DNA from: a virus
Virus record (IMG/VR): IMGVR_UViG_3300023110_000024
Coordinates: 1 to 64,000 of that record
Reading direction: 5' to 3' (one strand)
Length of the DNA: 64,000 nt
Under the pieces are notes generated by a model. The model was not told the origin of the DNA and ran no database searches. It saw only the letters and a list, made by a program, of their open reading frames with translations. Positions 51,082 through 60,804 of this stretch are shown piece after piece (the stretch's first letter is position 1; each line of letters starts with the position of its first letter). The position numbers and the translations under genes are program-made.

Positions 51082-52467
51082 TTATATAGTTACATCGGTT
51101 CCGCTCTGGAAGACACCAGTAGAATCCATTTTAAACATTACAGTTCCGCCAATAGAGAATAATATATCATTACTGGCGTTTGTTTGAATAGTCCAGTTGC
51201 CCAAATATACTGTGTCAGTAATTTTAGCTGAACCTTGTATTTCGATATTGTCATTTATTTGTACTGTTCCCCCAGCTGAATCTATTATTAAATTGCCAGC
51301 GTCAGTATCAATAGTGTTGCTAGTTGTTACAGCAGTTTGGATATTGCCAACTGCTGTATTTTGAGAAAGTAATCCACCAATATAAGCATACTGCCAATAA
51401 GTAGATGGAGATCCTAAAGATCGAGCTAAATCTGTGTCTGGCACAATATCAGAGTTTACGAGACCATATATTGCTACTCTATCATCTGAATTATTGCCAA
51501 GATAGTTTTCTGCTCCTGCTGCTATAAATGTTCCAAGGAATGTTGATTGTCCTACTACCGCTAGTTGAGCTCCTAATGTAGTATCTCCGGTTACAGTAAG
51601 CGTTCCGTCTAAACCACTATTACCTACTACATTAAAACCGCCTGTCACTGTAGTAGTGACTAAATTACTAGCACTTAAGACTGTCAAAGCACCGTCTATT
51701 TGCGTAGCGCCTGTAATACCAGCAGTTCCAGAAACAGACAAATTGTTGTTTATATTAGTAGCTCCTGTAACACTAAGAGTATTTCCTAATGTAGTAGCTC
51801 CCGTAACACCTAATGTTGAGCTTAGTGTAGTAGCTCCAGAAACTCCTAAAGTTCCGCCTATAGTAGTGTTTGAAGTAACACCTAATGTTGAGCTTAGTGT
51901 AGTAGCTCCTGCAACTGATAGTGTTCCTAGCAAAGTAGAATTTTCATCAATCTGTAAAGTATCAATAGTTGCTTTTCCGTTGATGTAGAGATCTTTCCAT
52001 TGTTGTGTTGTGCTTCCAAGATCATATGTATCATCTACATCTGGAATAATATTTGATGTAATGTCAGCAGCAATAGTCAATGTATCTGTAGCAGCATCAC
52101 CAGCATTGGAATTTCCGCCAATAGTAATATTTCCTGTCAAATCAAAATTGCCGCCTACTGCTAAGTCTCCACTAATAGTAAGAGAAGAAATAGATGGGCT
52201 TGATGTAAATGTTAATACACCTGCTCCGTCTGTTTGTAATACTTCTCCTGGATTACCTACTGTAGGTGGTAGCGTTAGCTTAATATTTGATGCTACTTCT
52301 GCTCCAACTATTTGTGTTGAGAATGAGTTAGCTGAGTTATTGACATAAAAACCGCCTCCTTCTCCTGCATCTCCTCGCAATAAGAAAAAATCACCTGGTG
52401 CTAGTTCGCCTAAGGCAGTTACTATTCCAGACGTTTTAATTGCTTTTACTAATTCAACTTGTGCCAT
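51082..52467 (-). CDS. Modular tail fibre protein, 461 aa
   Basis: A unique N-terminus (ALGELAPGDFFLLRGDAGEG) is followed by G.VLQTDGAGVLTF, then a long shaft of LSVTGATTLSSTLGVTG-type 12-residue repeats (more than ten), YDLGSTTQQWKDLYINGKAT, an IDTDAGNLIIDSAGGTVQI block, and a C-terminal NWTIQTNASNDILFSIGG module. The start has only a weak GGTGA. It is composed wholly of modules seen elsewhere in the locus. Likely a trimeric fibre shaft. Confidence 0.7.
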   Translation of the reverse strand: MAQVELVKAIKTSGIVTALGELAPGDFFLLRGDAGEGGGFYVNNSANSFSTQIVGAEVASNIKLTLPPTVGNPGEVLQTDGAGVLTFTSSPSISSLTISGDLAVGGNFDLTGNITIGGNSNAGDAATDTLTIAADITSNIIPDVDDTYDLGSTTQQWKDLYINGKATIDTLQIDENSTLLGTLSVAGATTLSSTLGVTSNTTIGGTLGVSGATTLSSTLGVTGATTLGNTLSVTGATNINNNLSVSGTAGITGATQIDGALTVLSASNLVTTTVTGGFNVVGNSGLDGTLTVTGDTTLGAQLAVVGQSTFLGTFIAAGAENYLGNNSDDRVAIYGLVNSDIVPDTDLARSLGSPSTYWQYAYIGGLLSQNTAVGNIQTAVTTSNTIDTDAGNLIIDSAGGTVQINDNIEIQGSAKITDTVYLGNWTIQTNASNDILFSIGGTVMFKMDSTGVFQSGTDVTI

Positions 52468-52469
52468 AT

Positions 52470-52685
52470 TTAATTCACCTTAACTTCTGTTTCGCTGCCA
52501 TCCCAGTTTGTAAATGGTACGTTACCAGCTCTATTTAAACATATTGGGCTAAATGCTCCGTCAGTTCTATAAAATGGAAATACTGTCAATGATATAAGCC
52601 AATTGTTGTTAGCTAAATCTATATAATCTATATCATCGTTACCAAAAGTTCCAATATACTCTAGATTAGTTTCTTCTCGGATCAT
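52470..52685 (-). CDS. Small protein of unknown function in the fibre locus
   Basis: 71 residues, with IDLANNNWLISLTVFPFYRT and ICLNRAGNVPFTNWDGSETE. GAGGAT precedes the ATG, and it overlaps the upstream 114-aa gene by 4 bases and ends 2 bases before the 461-aa fibre. The start MIREET recalls the REE.T tail of two fibres, but the rest is not similar. It may be a small tail protein. Function unknown. Confidence 0.55.
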   Translation of the reverse strand: MIREETNLEYIGTFGNDDIDYIDLANNNWLISLTVFPFYRTDGAFSPICLNRAGNVPFTNWDGSETEVKVN

Positions 52686-53026
52686 GCTACATCCTCAAGT
52701 ATAGATGCTAGTGCATCTAATGTTGCAAAGTTTGAGTATAGATGTATTTCATCTCCAAGATTCAATACTATTTTTTGTCCTGAAATAATCTTTAGGGTTC
52801 CTTTTACTGGAACTTCTGCATCTTTTACAATATGATATTGGGTACCTGCGCTAACATCATTTAGCAATACAGTAACATTCGCAATGTTTGTACCTACGTT
52901 AGCAATATCTAATTCTAATAAGATTGAATTTACAGGCGTTCCGTTATTGGCAGTATATAATACTGTTGGGTTAGATGGATCAGTTGATATTCCGTTTGTG
53001 CCTGCATTCTTGAAATTATTTGCCAT
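52682..53026 (-). CDS. Small beta-sandwich virion protein, 114 aa
   Basis: It is related to the 125-aa gene at 58823-59200: both have a central strand set with N-N/V-type hydrophobic alternation, then GTLKIISGQKIVLNLGDEIH here against ETFTFDTEKIVLGEGDKVVL there, and end after a short L-x-x-L segment. The fold is likely Ig-like. AAGGAT precedes the ATG and GATAAATA lies 23 bases upstream. The paralog pair suggests two positions on the tail or fibres; the role is inferred. Confidence 0.6.
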   Translation of the reverse strand: MANNFKNAGTNGISTDPSNPTVLYTANNGTPVNSILLELDIANVGTNIANVTVLLNDVSAGTQYHIVKDAEVPVKGTLKIISGQKIVLNLGDEIHLYSNFATLDALASILEDVA

Positions 53027-53048
53027 TTATAATCCTTATCTCTACTAT

Positions 53049-53056
53049 TATTTATC
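53049..53056 (-). promoter_or_regulatory. Late promoter GATAAATA
   Basis: GATAAATA overlapping the stop of the 1280-aa gene, 23 bases before the ATG at 53026. Confidence 0.5.
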
Positions 53057-56000
53057 AACCAAGTGCAATCGCCATCACTAGGGCAAATTCTTCTGTCGCT
53101 ATAGGTAATTCTCTTAGCGTTCCTGTTTCAGCTATTTGAATGTCTTTTGTTGTAATCATTTCTGTAGCGTCAATATTTGTAGCATCAATATCATTTACTA
53201 TAATATCACCTGGTAATCCACTAAATTCTTCAGCTATATTGGTGGCATCTGGGATAAAGGTAAATGCTTGTGCTGATTTGTCCCAACCAAAAAATCCTAG
53301 CTTTGGATCTGTGCCATCGTGCCATTGATATTCAATACCGCGATCCATTGTATCCGCCACTGTTTGTGGCTCGTCTCCGCCCAATGTAAATATTGGATCG
53401 TCAATAGTAACAGTAGTTGAATTGACTGTTGTAGTTGTGCCTTGTACTGTTAAATCTCCACCAACTACTACACTACCAGACACACTCAAGTCATCATCTA
53501 CAATAGTTTGCCCTGTAGCTGAGTCAAGTATGAGATCCATGCTAAGTGTATCTATTTCATTATTTGCTGTTACCGCTATTTGCAAATCTCCTACTGTAAG
53601 TGATCCTGGAATAGATGACCCAAAGTTAAATTCACCATTTCCATCGCTCAATAAAAACAGTCCTTCAGTAGTCAAAGGATCATTTGTTACAGTATCTAAA
53701 TCTACCATTAGTCTCAACTCAGGATAGATAAAATCATAAGTTGCATCGCCATTTGACACTAACATTAATCCTGGTATGGCTGTCGATGAAGGCGGTAGTA
53801 ATGGATTGATTGGGTCTGCGTATGTCCTATCTGCTTTGACAGTAGTTCCAACGGATTGTGTTACAGTAGTATTGACATCATACATATTATCAAGTCTAGT
53901 CATCCAATCTGATGGATTTCTAAAGTTGAATCCACCCATTCCATCAGTAGTTAATACAAGACCCATTACAGTTTGATAGTCATCAATACCATCAGGTGTA
54001 AAGTCAATATCAGTTAGCCCAACAAGTGTTTTTGTAATAAGAGTGTTTGGTTCTACAAAATTATACGCACCTCCGCCTCGGCTTGTTAGAACATAGTCAG
54101 CGTTGGTTGCGTCTGTAAAATCTACATCAGTTGCGTATTCAAGTTCTTGATCTACAAATTTATAATAAGGATCTGTTGCGTTACCAGTGCCTGTAGATAT
54201 CATAATCTTATTAGCAGTAGTCTTTGGATCATTAGTAATTGTATCTACGTCTGGTAAGTTATTGAACTCGTTGAATGTGCTAAAATGATATGTTCCGTCA
54301 CCCTTACTTGTCAATACCAAATTAGGAACAATGTCTGGATTATTTGTTGAAGCGTCTAAGTTACGCAGGTTTTGAATGCGTGGCTCAGCCTCTTTGAACA
54401 TATAAGTTCCATTTGTTCCAGTGCTTGTTAGCACAAGGTTCTCTGTTGTTTTAGGATTATTAGTTGTGTCATCTATATCAACTAAAAAGTCTAAAGTAGG
54501 AAACTTGAAGCTATATGTTTCATCTCCGTCTGTTACAAATACTAGATTAGGTGTAGTAGTTGGGGCATAAGTTGTGCCTGTTACAGGATGAACTGTAGTG
54601 TCATAATCAAAGTCTTCCCATCGTCTGTTGAACAAGTTGTTAGCAATATCTTTAAAGCTAAAAGTGCCATTACCGTTACTTGCTAGTACCCAATTTATCT
54701 CGCTGCCAGCAGTTGTTCCATTTGTAACATCCTGTAATGTTCTCATCAAAGGTTGTATAAATGAGAAGTTATCACTACCGTCTGTAATCATTATATAGCC
54801 AGCACCAGCGCCTGTAGTTGTTACTGAAGCAAATGAATCAAAGTCTAGTCTTTTGAATCCAAATGTGCCATCGCCACGTGATGTCATAACTAAATCATCT
54901 ACGTTACGTGGATCATTAGTTAGTGTATCAACATCTTCTGTAGTTTTTAGAAGTGGCTGTTTAAAGCTATAAGTTCCGTCTCCGTCGCTTGCCAAACTCC
55001 AATTATTTTGTGTGCTGTTAGCATAATCAATATTCAATAAATGATTGAAGTTTATATTTTCAAATGTATAATTACCCGCTGTATCACTCATTAATACAGT
55101 GTTTGGTGTTACAGCATTGCCTACATTTACATCGTCTAGTCTAGCTACAGATGGCATTTCAAATTGGAAGTTACCTGCGCCTGTGACAGTTAATACTGCT
55201 CCTATAGCATTATCATTGACTGGGTTCCAGCCTACAATATAATCTGTAAGTATGTTAGGAAGTTGGAATTCATATTGATCTGAACCCATTCCTAAACTTG
55301 TAAGAACTAGTCCTTGTGTAGTAATAGGATCTAGTGCAGTTGGTGTTTGTACAACATCTAATAGTCCTCTTACAGTCTCAATAGGCTCTACAAATTCGCA
55401 TATACCTGCTGCGGTTGTTTTTAGAATTAGATTTGGTGTTCTGAATGTTGTAGCATCTACATTTACATCTTCTAATACTTCCAAGCGTCTTTGTACTGCT
55501 TTCCATTCGTAGTTTGTTCCTGTGCTAGTTAGCACTAAATCAGGACCAATACTTGTGGACCAATCAATGTTTGTGATAGTTCCTGTAGGTGAAAAATCTA
55601 CAGTTGCTCGTTGCCAATCATACTCGCTACCGCCTTTGGAAGTTAGCACTAACCCTGGCATTGACTGTGGAGTGTTAGTAGCAAAATCTATGCTAGTAAC
55701 TTGATTGAAGTCTGCATATTCCCAACGGAATGATTGAACTCCTGTTGTAGAATCAATGTGTGATGTTAGATGAACTCCGTCTGTTGCGTATGGATTTGTA
55801 GTAGCCCAGTCAATTAAGTTGATGCCAGTAGGGGCAAAATCAACAGTAGGAACTCTCCAATTATAAGTTTCATCACCGTTAGATGTCATTACTAATCCGT
55901 CAATATTGTGCGGATCATTTGTAACAAAATCTATATTATATAAGTCGTTAAAGTCAGCAAAGGACCATCGAAATGAGTGTGCGCCAGTATTAGGATCAAT

Positions 56001-56897
56001 ATAAGATGATAAATGTAATCCTGAGAATGTATAAGGATCATTAGTAATCCAATCAAGTCCTGTTATGTCTTTCAAATCACTTGAGGGTGTTTGCCAAGTA
56101 AATTCATTTGGGTTAGGCCCTGATGTTAAAACTTTTCCTGCTGTTGTAAGAGGATCGTTTGTGTACCAATCAATCCCTGTTAAGTTAGTAAATTCTGAAG
56201 TAGGAACTTGGAATTGATATAACCCGCTGCCAATAGTTGTAAGCACAAGTCCAGGTGTAACTGTTGGATCTGGTGAGGCTCCCCATACAATGCTAGTAAG
56301 GTTATTGAAGTCTGCTGTTGGTATTTGGAAATTGAATCCGCCTACTCCATCTGTAGTTAGAACAAGTCCTGGAGTGTCTGTTGGATCATTTTCTTTTAGT
56401 ATATCCTGTGCTTCAAGGCTTACATCAAATAATTTTTTTAGTTCTGGTTGTTGCCATTCCCATATACCTGTTCCAACATCTGTTAGAACAAATCCGTTGT
56501 TACCTGCTGTTGTATGATCTATATCTTTTAGATGAGAAAATAATGTATCTCTAAAACTATAAGTTCCGTCACCATCACTAATCAATACAGTGTCTGTGAT
56601 AGCAGCATTAGAAAAATCAATATCAACTAATTCATCTAATTGCATATTGAGCGAAGAGGTAGGAACAAATCTAAATGTTTCGTCACCTTGAGATTGTAAC
56701 AATAATAAAGGAGTTACTTTTGCGTCATCTCTATTAGGAATGTCATATAAATGCTCAATAGCATTTATAGGTTCCATTGTAGAGAATGAATTTATAACCT
56801 CGCCTGTTTCAGATAATGTTACGGAAGACTGATCTCCATAAGCGAATTTTAAGTGATTGTCATTATCTAAAGATACCGACCATTTATTTTTTGCCAT
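53055..56897 (-). CDS. 27-repeat giant fibre protein, 1280 aa
   Basis: After an N-terminal KWSVSLDNDNHLKFAYGDQ module come about 27 degenerate repeats of 30-45 residues with the pattern L-x-D-(I/V)-D-x-x-T-N-(n)-GLVLTS-x-GDGTY-x-F-x-x-P. Each is two strands joined by a turn and a linker. The C-terminal 200 residues switch to an IDTLSMDLILDSATGQT block and the shared TTTTVNSTTVTIDDPIFTL with RGIEYQWHDG. Regular repeats of this kind would form a long rod or solenoid. GAGGAA precedes the ATG. A long tail or baseplate fibre is the likely role. Confidence 0.72.
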   Translation of the reverse strand: MAKNKWSVSLDNDNHLKFAYGDQSSVTLSETGEVINSFSTMEPINAIEHLYDIPNRDDAKVTPLLLLQSQGDETFRFVPTSSLNMQLDELVDIDFSNAAITDTVLISDGDGTYSFRDTLFSHLKDIDHTTAGNNGFVLTDVGTGIWEWQQPELKKLFDVSLEAQDILKENDPTDTPGLVLTTDGVGGFNFQIPTADFNNLTSIVWGASPDPTVTPGLVLTTIGSGLYQFQVPTSEFTNLTGIDWYTNDPLTTAGKVLTSGPNPNEFTWQTPSSDLKDITGLDWITNDPYTFSGLHLSSYIDPNTGAHSFRWSFADFNDLYNIDFVTNDPHNIDGLVMTSNGDETYNWRVPTVDFAPTGINLIDWATTNPYATDGVHLTSHIDSTTGVQSFRWEYADFNQVTSIDFATNTPQSMPGLVLTSKGGSEYDWQRATVDFSPTGTITNIDWSTSIGPDLVLTSTGTNYEWKAVQRRLEVLEDVNVDATTFRTPNLILKTTAAGICEFVEPIETVRGLLDVVQTPTALDPITTQGLVLTSLGMGSDQYEFQLPNILTDYIVGWNPVNDNAIGAVLTVTGAGNFQFEMPSVARLDDVNVGNAVTPNTVLMSDTAGNYTFENINFNHLLNIDYANSTQNNWSLASDGDGTYSFKQPLLKTTEDVDTLTNDPRNVDDLVMTSRGDGTFGFKRLDFDSFASVTTTGAGAGYIMITDGSDNFSFIQPLMRTLQDVTNGTTAGSEINWVLASNGNGTFSFKDIANNLFNRRWEDFDYDTTVHPVTGTTYAPTTTPNLVFVTDGDETYSFKFPTLDFLVDIDDTTNNPKTTENLVLTSTGTNGTYMFKEAEPRIQNLRNLDASTNNPDIVPNLVLTSKGDGTYHFSTFNEFNNLPDVDTITNDPKTTANKIMISTGTGNATDPYYKFVDQELEYATDVDFTDATNADYVLTSRGGGAYNFVEPNTLITKTLVGLTDIDFTPDGIDDYQTVMGLVLTTDGMGGFNFRNPSDWMTRLDNMYDVNTTVTQSVGTTVKADRTYADPINPLLPPSSTAIPGLMLVSNGDATYDFIYPELRLMVDLDTVTNDPLTTEGLFLLSDGNGEFNFGSSIPGSLTVGDLQIAVTANNEIDTLSMDLILDSATGQTIVDDDLSVSGSVVVGGDLTVQGTTTTVNSTTVTIDDPIFTLGGDEPQTVADTMDRGIEYQWHDGTDPKLGFFGWDKSAQAFTFIPDATNIAEEFSGLPGDIIVNDIDATNIDATEMITTKDIQIAETGTLRELPIATEEFALVMAIALG

Positions 56898-56909
56898 TCA
56901 TCATTCCTC

Positions 56910-58823
56910 TTATATAATTCCAGTAACTGTTTTCTGATTTAGATATATCAGTGTAATTCTCAAGTTATTGACATCAAAGTCAAAGTCTATCTTTATTGTT
57001 CCATCAGGATTTCTTATTTTGGTAACTGCGGCTGTATTAAGTGGTTCAGCAAATTGTATAAAGGTACCTGTTCTTCTTACAAGTCCGTTACCTCTACCTT
57101 TGCCAGTAATTTCGTGAATGTAAAATGCTCCACTACCGTTGCCTCCTAATATATCATCTTCTTCATATGCGCCTACAATAGCAAACTCGCCATCAGCAGC
57201 CAATGAGGATCCATATCTATCATTATCTCCGCTACCTATTACATTTGGATTTAGAATATCATTAATTCGTTCACCATCTGCTGTGTCAAATACATAAACT
57301 CGTCCAGTATCAGTTATGCCAGCAATATCTTCTTGATGAGCTGATGCCATAAAGAAATAATCTGAAACTGCAACCTTATAACCAAAAAAGTCGTTTGCGT
57401 CTGGCACATATGCATTTGGATTTACTATCTCGTATATTGGAACATTAGGCCTATGTCCTTTGATATCATAAATATAAATCCTACCTGATCCAGCTCCAGT
57501 AGGTGTCTCATAATTTGGAGCACCAATAATGGCAAATTCATTTGACATATCCATTGACAAACCAAACATATCTGTGTTATTATTATTTGGGTTGTTAATT
57601 GTAAATAAGTGATCGCCAGTAGCAACTTCAAATACATATACTGCATCTTGTGTATGTGTTCCTACCATAACATATACATCATTTATAGATACCACATCAC
57701 CAAAGTCTTGTCCTGTTGCTACTGGATTTTCTAATATCCAACGCGGTTTTGACAAGTCTGCCAAATCATATATGTATGCTTTGCCAGTAGGGTCTGCTTT
57801 AGGAGCGCCTACTACTAAATGAGTTTCTGATAGAGCTACACTATACCCAAACCAATCCTCAGCATCTCCAATGGATATATCTGGATTAGTAAGAGTGTTA
57901 GTCGGGGCTCCTGTCATTGCTGTGAGGCTATAAACATATGCTCTACCTGATTTGTTCCCCGTAGCTACTGCATCATCATCTCTCCAAGATCCAATAGCAA
58001 CCCAATTACTGTTTATTGCTACGCTAGCTCCAAAGTGATCGTCTTGTGCATCACCCACTGCTCTTGGATTGACTATTTTTTGTATTTGTGTTCCTGTTGA
58101 GTCATATAGATATGCAGATCCAGCACTTGCTTCACCCGATGCTGATGCTTCTTTAGGGGCGCCTATAATGCTAATACCGTTAGCAACATCTGCCGAGTAC
58201 CCAAAGTTATAGCCTACCATGCCTGGTGTTGGGTTAGGTACTTGTGCTGTTGTCGTAACAGTAGTTGTATAGTTAGCTACAAATATTGTCTCTTCATCTG
58301 AGTTTCCAGATCCTAATACTGTAAAGTCTGTATTACCAGTTTGAATAATCTGATATTCAACACCTTTTACAATTCTATTAGCAGAGACTTCTTCGCCTAT
58401 TCCTACTTCTGTTGGATTGCTAATAAAAGTATAATCTTGATTTGGTGTAAAGAATCTTTGATCGACAAACACCAATGTATTGTTTGGATCTAGTTCGTTA
58501 TCGCCATCATCAAGTATATCAGTTAGTGGTCCAAACATTACATCTTGTTTATCAAATCCACTATAGAATACTTCGTTGGTGATAAAAGTTGGTTGATCAT
58601 ATCCGTTTAGCCTCCATACACCATCTTGGAAGAACTCAAAGTTCATTAAGTCTGTATTATAACGAACGTATCCTTCAACACCTATTGGACGCTCTGCTGT
58701 AGTGCCTCTTGGTACAAGCATTACAGTTCCATCAAATGAGGTGATTTGGGTTAATGGATCATACTTCAATCCTTTACCTGTAATAACACGAGCATTTGTT
58801 GTTTGATTTTTGATTAGTCTCAT
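56910..58823 (-). CDS. Seven-bladed FG-GAP propeller adhesin, 637 aa
   Basis: The N-terminus has RPIGVEGYVRYNTDLMNFEF with DGVW, the surface module common in phage tail proteins, then a TQITSFDGTVMLVPRG strand pair. From about residue 195 seven repeats begin with FGYSADVANGISIIGAP, DHFGASVAIN, DWFGYSVALS, DFGDVVSIND, DMFGLSMDMS, DFFGYKVAVS and DRYGSSLAAD, each followed by a G-x-(A/V)Y-(L/I/V)-Y strand. This is a complete propeller related to the 724-aa gene but more diverged. It is a probable receptor-binding protein. Confidence 0.74.
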   Translation of the reverse strand: MRLIKNQTTNARVITGKGLKYDPLTQITSFDGTVMLVPRGTTAERPIGVEGYVRYNTDLMNFEFFQDGVWRLNGYDQPTFITNEVFYSGFDKQDVMFGPLTDILDDGDNELDPNNTLVFVDQRFFTPNQDYTFISNPTEVGIGEEVSANRIVKGVEYQIIQTGNTDFTVLGSGNSDEETIFVANYTTTVTTTAQVPNPTPGMVGYNFGYSADVANGISIIGAPKEASASGEASAGSAYLYDSTGTQIQKIVNPRAVGDAQDDHFGASVAINSNWVAIGSWRDDDAVATGNKSGRAYVYSLTAMTGAPTNTLTNPDISIGDAEDWFGYSVALSETHLVVGAPKADPTGKAYIYDLADLSKPRWILENPVATGQDFGDVVSINDVYVMVGTHTQDAVYVFEVATGDHLFTINNPNNNNTDMFGLSMDMSNEFAIIGAPNYETPTGAGSGRIYIYDIKGHRPNVPIYEIVNPNAYVPDANDFFGYKVAVSDYFFMASAHQEDIAGITDTGRVYVFDTADGERINDILNPNVIGSGDNDRYGSSLAADGEFAIVGAYEEDDILGGNGSGAFYIHEITGKGRGNGLVRRTGTFIQFAEPLNTAAVTKIRNPDGTIKIDFDFDVNNLRITLIYLNQKTVTGII

Positions 58824-59200
58824 TATACTTCCAAATAGCTTATCATCACACCTAAATCTGTTAACATCTGGTTACCAGGAACTAAACTAGGGTCGTCTAG
58901 TACGCCGGGTTGAGAAAATAAAACAACTTTATCACCTTCACCTAATACAATCTTTTCCGTATCAAATGTAAAAGTTTCTTCAGGAGCTAAAGTAAGATTA
59001 TTGATAACTTTGGTAGCATTTGGATCATTTTGCCCAGCACTAACTGGATCGCCTGCTCCAACAATATGCAAATCAAAACTTGAACTTTCAGTTGAGTTAT
59101 TATTACATACCGTAATAGTTGTAACTGCCAGAGTTTGTCCTGGTTGTGCAACTAATAATTCCAAATTCTCATTTCTTAATCTAACACTCTTAACCGCCAT
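58823..59200 (-). CDS. Small beta-sandwich virion protein, 125 aa
   Basis: Paralog of the 114-aa protein at 52682-53026. KSVRLRNENLELLVAQPGQT, then VCNNNSTESSSFDLHIVGA and EETFTFDTEKIVLGEGDKVV, ending LGVMISYLEV. The last element recurs in small structural proteins of marine T4-like phages as I recall. AAGGAT precedes the ATG; the stop overlaps the next start by one base (TAATG). It may be an Ig-like decoration of the fibre base. Confidence 0.62.
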   Translation of the reverse strand: MAVKSVRLRNENLELLVAQPGQTLAVTTITVCNNNSTESSSFDLHIVGAGDPVSAGQNDPNATKVINNLTLAPEETFTFDTEKIVLGEGDKVVLFSQPGVLDDPSLVPGNQMLTDLGVMISYLEV

Positions 59201-59209
59201 ATTTTATCC

Positions 59210-60238
59210 TTAAAAAAGCATACTAAAAATCAGTGAACGATTCCTGCTTATAATCTCATCTCTTGTTTCATGTCTGTTCACGTAGTATATTCCTGTGTCA
59301 CCTGGTCCTTCCTCTGAGGTATATAATCTTACACCTTCTGTGGGTCTTGTTGGTGTATTACCAGGTACTATTTCTTGTATTTCTATAACGTGATCCACTA
59401 CAACTACACCACCGTTTATGGCAGTTAGTTCTAAATTGCCTCCTGCCATAGCAGGGTGAATATTATTTTCAGTAAATTGCAATCCTCTTGTAGTAATGTG
59501 ATCGTTGTCAAATGTCATTTTAAGATCACCATCTACAGTAACTTCAACTCTGCTTGGATCGCCATCAAAGTCAAAATCATACGCAATGACTGAAGTATCG
59601 TAAGTAGAAATAATACTACCTGTGCCAATATTAGCAAAGGCATAATACATATAATCTACTAGAGCACGAACATTAGGAATATTATCATCATCAAGAATGG
59701 CGTCATTGCCATTATCAACAATATCAGCACCCACGTAATTGAAACACTTTCGTTCATAATCAATGCTATTAGTAACACTGATAACTTCGTTACCAACATC
59801 GATAAAAAGTGTTCCAGGCGATTTAATACCATTGATATAAATTGGTAGCGTACCATATCCAAGATCCTCAAATCTAAAAGTTCCTTGTCCTTTATCGCCT
59901 CCCATTTCCCAAGCAATAGCTTCATCCCAAACCATTCTTACTCGAGATCCGTTGAACCCTCTATCAATCTCAATACCTGATTGTCCTTCAAGAACTGTGC
60001 TAATTCCTGATCCATCTTTGTATTTGTTTAGCACAATGATATTATCATTAATATCTAAATCTGTTGAGTTGATTGTAGTAGTTTTACCTTTTACTTCTAA
60101 CTGTCCATTGATAATAACTTTACCAATAAGCTCGTTATCCGTATTGACTTGTCCTCTAGATGTATCTAGAATAATATGTTCACCAGGTTCAACCTTAACA
60201 ATGTAATTACCGTTTTCTACATTTAATACTTTTGACAT
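59210..60238 (-). CDS. Fibre or baseplate-associated protein, 342 aa
   Basis: The N-terminus (VENGNYIVKVEPGEHIILD) leads to a G.L.VKGKTTTINSTDLDIND segment that aligns with the TTTTVNSTTVTIDD block of three fibres, and GQSGIEIDRGFNGSRV with W..AIAWE is a diverged copy of the DRGIEYQWHDG block. The remainder is unique, with NVRALVDYMYYAFANIG and a C-terminal RPTEGVRLYTSEEGPGDTG. AGGA precedes the ATG. As the first gene of the fibre operon it may be the attachment protein nearest the baseplate (inference). Confidence 0.62.
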   Translation of the reverse strand: MSKVLNVENGNYIVKVEPGEHIILDTSRGQVNTDNELIGKVIINGQLEVKGKTTTINSTDLDINDNIIVLNKYKDGSGISTVLEGQSGIEIDRGFNGSRVRMVWDEAIAWEMGGDKGQGTFRFEDLGYGTLPIYINGIKSPGTLFIDVGNEVISVTNSIDYERKCFNYVGADIVDNGNDAILDDDNIPNVRALVDYMYYAFANIGTGSIISTYDTSVIAYDFDFDGDPSRVEVTVDGDLKMTFDNDHITTRGLQFTENNIHPAMAGGNLELTAINGGVVVVDHVIEIQEIVPGNTPTRPTEGVRLYTSEEGPGDTGIYYVNRHETRDEIISRNRSLIFSMLF

Positions 60239-60252
60239 ATTTGGTCCTATAA

Positions 60253-60271
60253 TAGGGAGACTTCCTCCCTA
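60253..60271 (-). terminator. Hairpin between the 166-aa gene and the fibre operon
   Basis: TAGGGAG and CTCCCTA form a 7-bp stem with a GAAGT loop; TTATAGGACC follows, which contains the ribosome site of the next gene. It may be a weak terminator or a structure affecting that start. Confidence 0.45.
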
Positions 60272-60283
60272 ATATAATATTTA

Positions 60284-60784
60284 TTAGAGCTTATCTTCTT
60301 CTACTTGTGCTTCCATTTTTACAGGCTCAGACTCTTCAGATGATCTTGTAACCTTTTCTTTGATTTGCTCAAACATTGTTTTCTCTTCTTTTTTAGCCGC
60401 TGGTGCTGGCTTTGGTTCAGCTTTTGCGTTTGGTGCTGTAAATCCTGGATTAGTATCAAAGCTCCAAGGTTGTCGAGTTCCGTGGAGTTTTGGGTCAGAG
60501 GAAACAATAGTCATTACTTTATTTTTGAGTGTGCCAACTTGTACTAGTGATCCGTCTTTTAGTTTGACATTAATAATCATCTGTCCTTCTGTTAGTGAGC
60601 TCATTTGTCGAACTTCATTTTGGACTAGATGGCATACTGCTCGATTTCCGTTAGCGTCTTGACATCTAAATTTACGATTCCCAATCTTTCGAATGATCCA
60701 TCCTTGAACGCTCTCTTGTCCATTGTGGAATTGACATTTGATTGGGTTGTCTGCTAGCTTTGATACGCCTAGTGGGCCTGACAT
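60284..60784 (-). CDS. Conserved phage protein of unknown function, 166 aa
   Basis: Residues 1-95 form a compact domain (NPIKCQFHNGQESVQGWII, RKFRCQDANGNRAVCHLVQ) with three Cys; GQMIINVKLKDGSLVQVGTL gives further strands. Then comes a Pro/Ala/Lys linker and an acidic helical tail ending QVEEDKL. TTAGGAG precedes the ATG. I recall relatives in marine T4-like phages close to the structural genes, without known function. It lies between iscU and the fibre genes. Confidence 0.58.
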   Translation of the reverse strand: MSGPLGVSKLADNPIKCQFHNGQESVQGWIIRKIGNRKFRCQDANGNRAVCHLVQNEVRQMSSLTEGQMIINVKLKDGSLVQVGTLKNKVMTIVSSDPKLHGTRQPWSFDTNPGFTAPNAKAEPKPAPAAKKEEKTMFEQIKEKVTRSSEESEPVKMEAQVEEDKL

Positions 60785-60804
60785 TTTTTTCTCCTAATAT
60801 AGAT

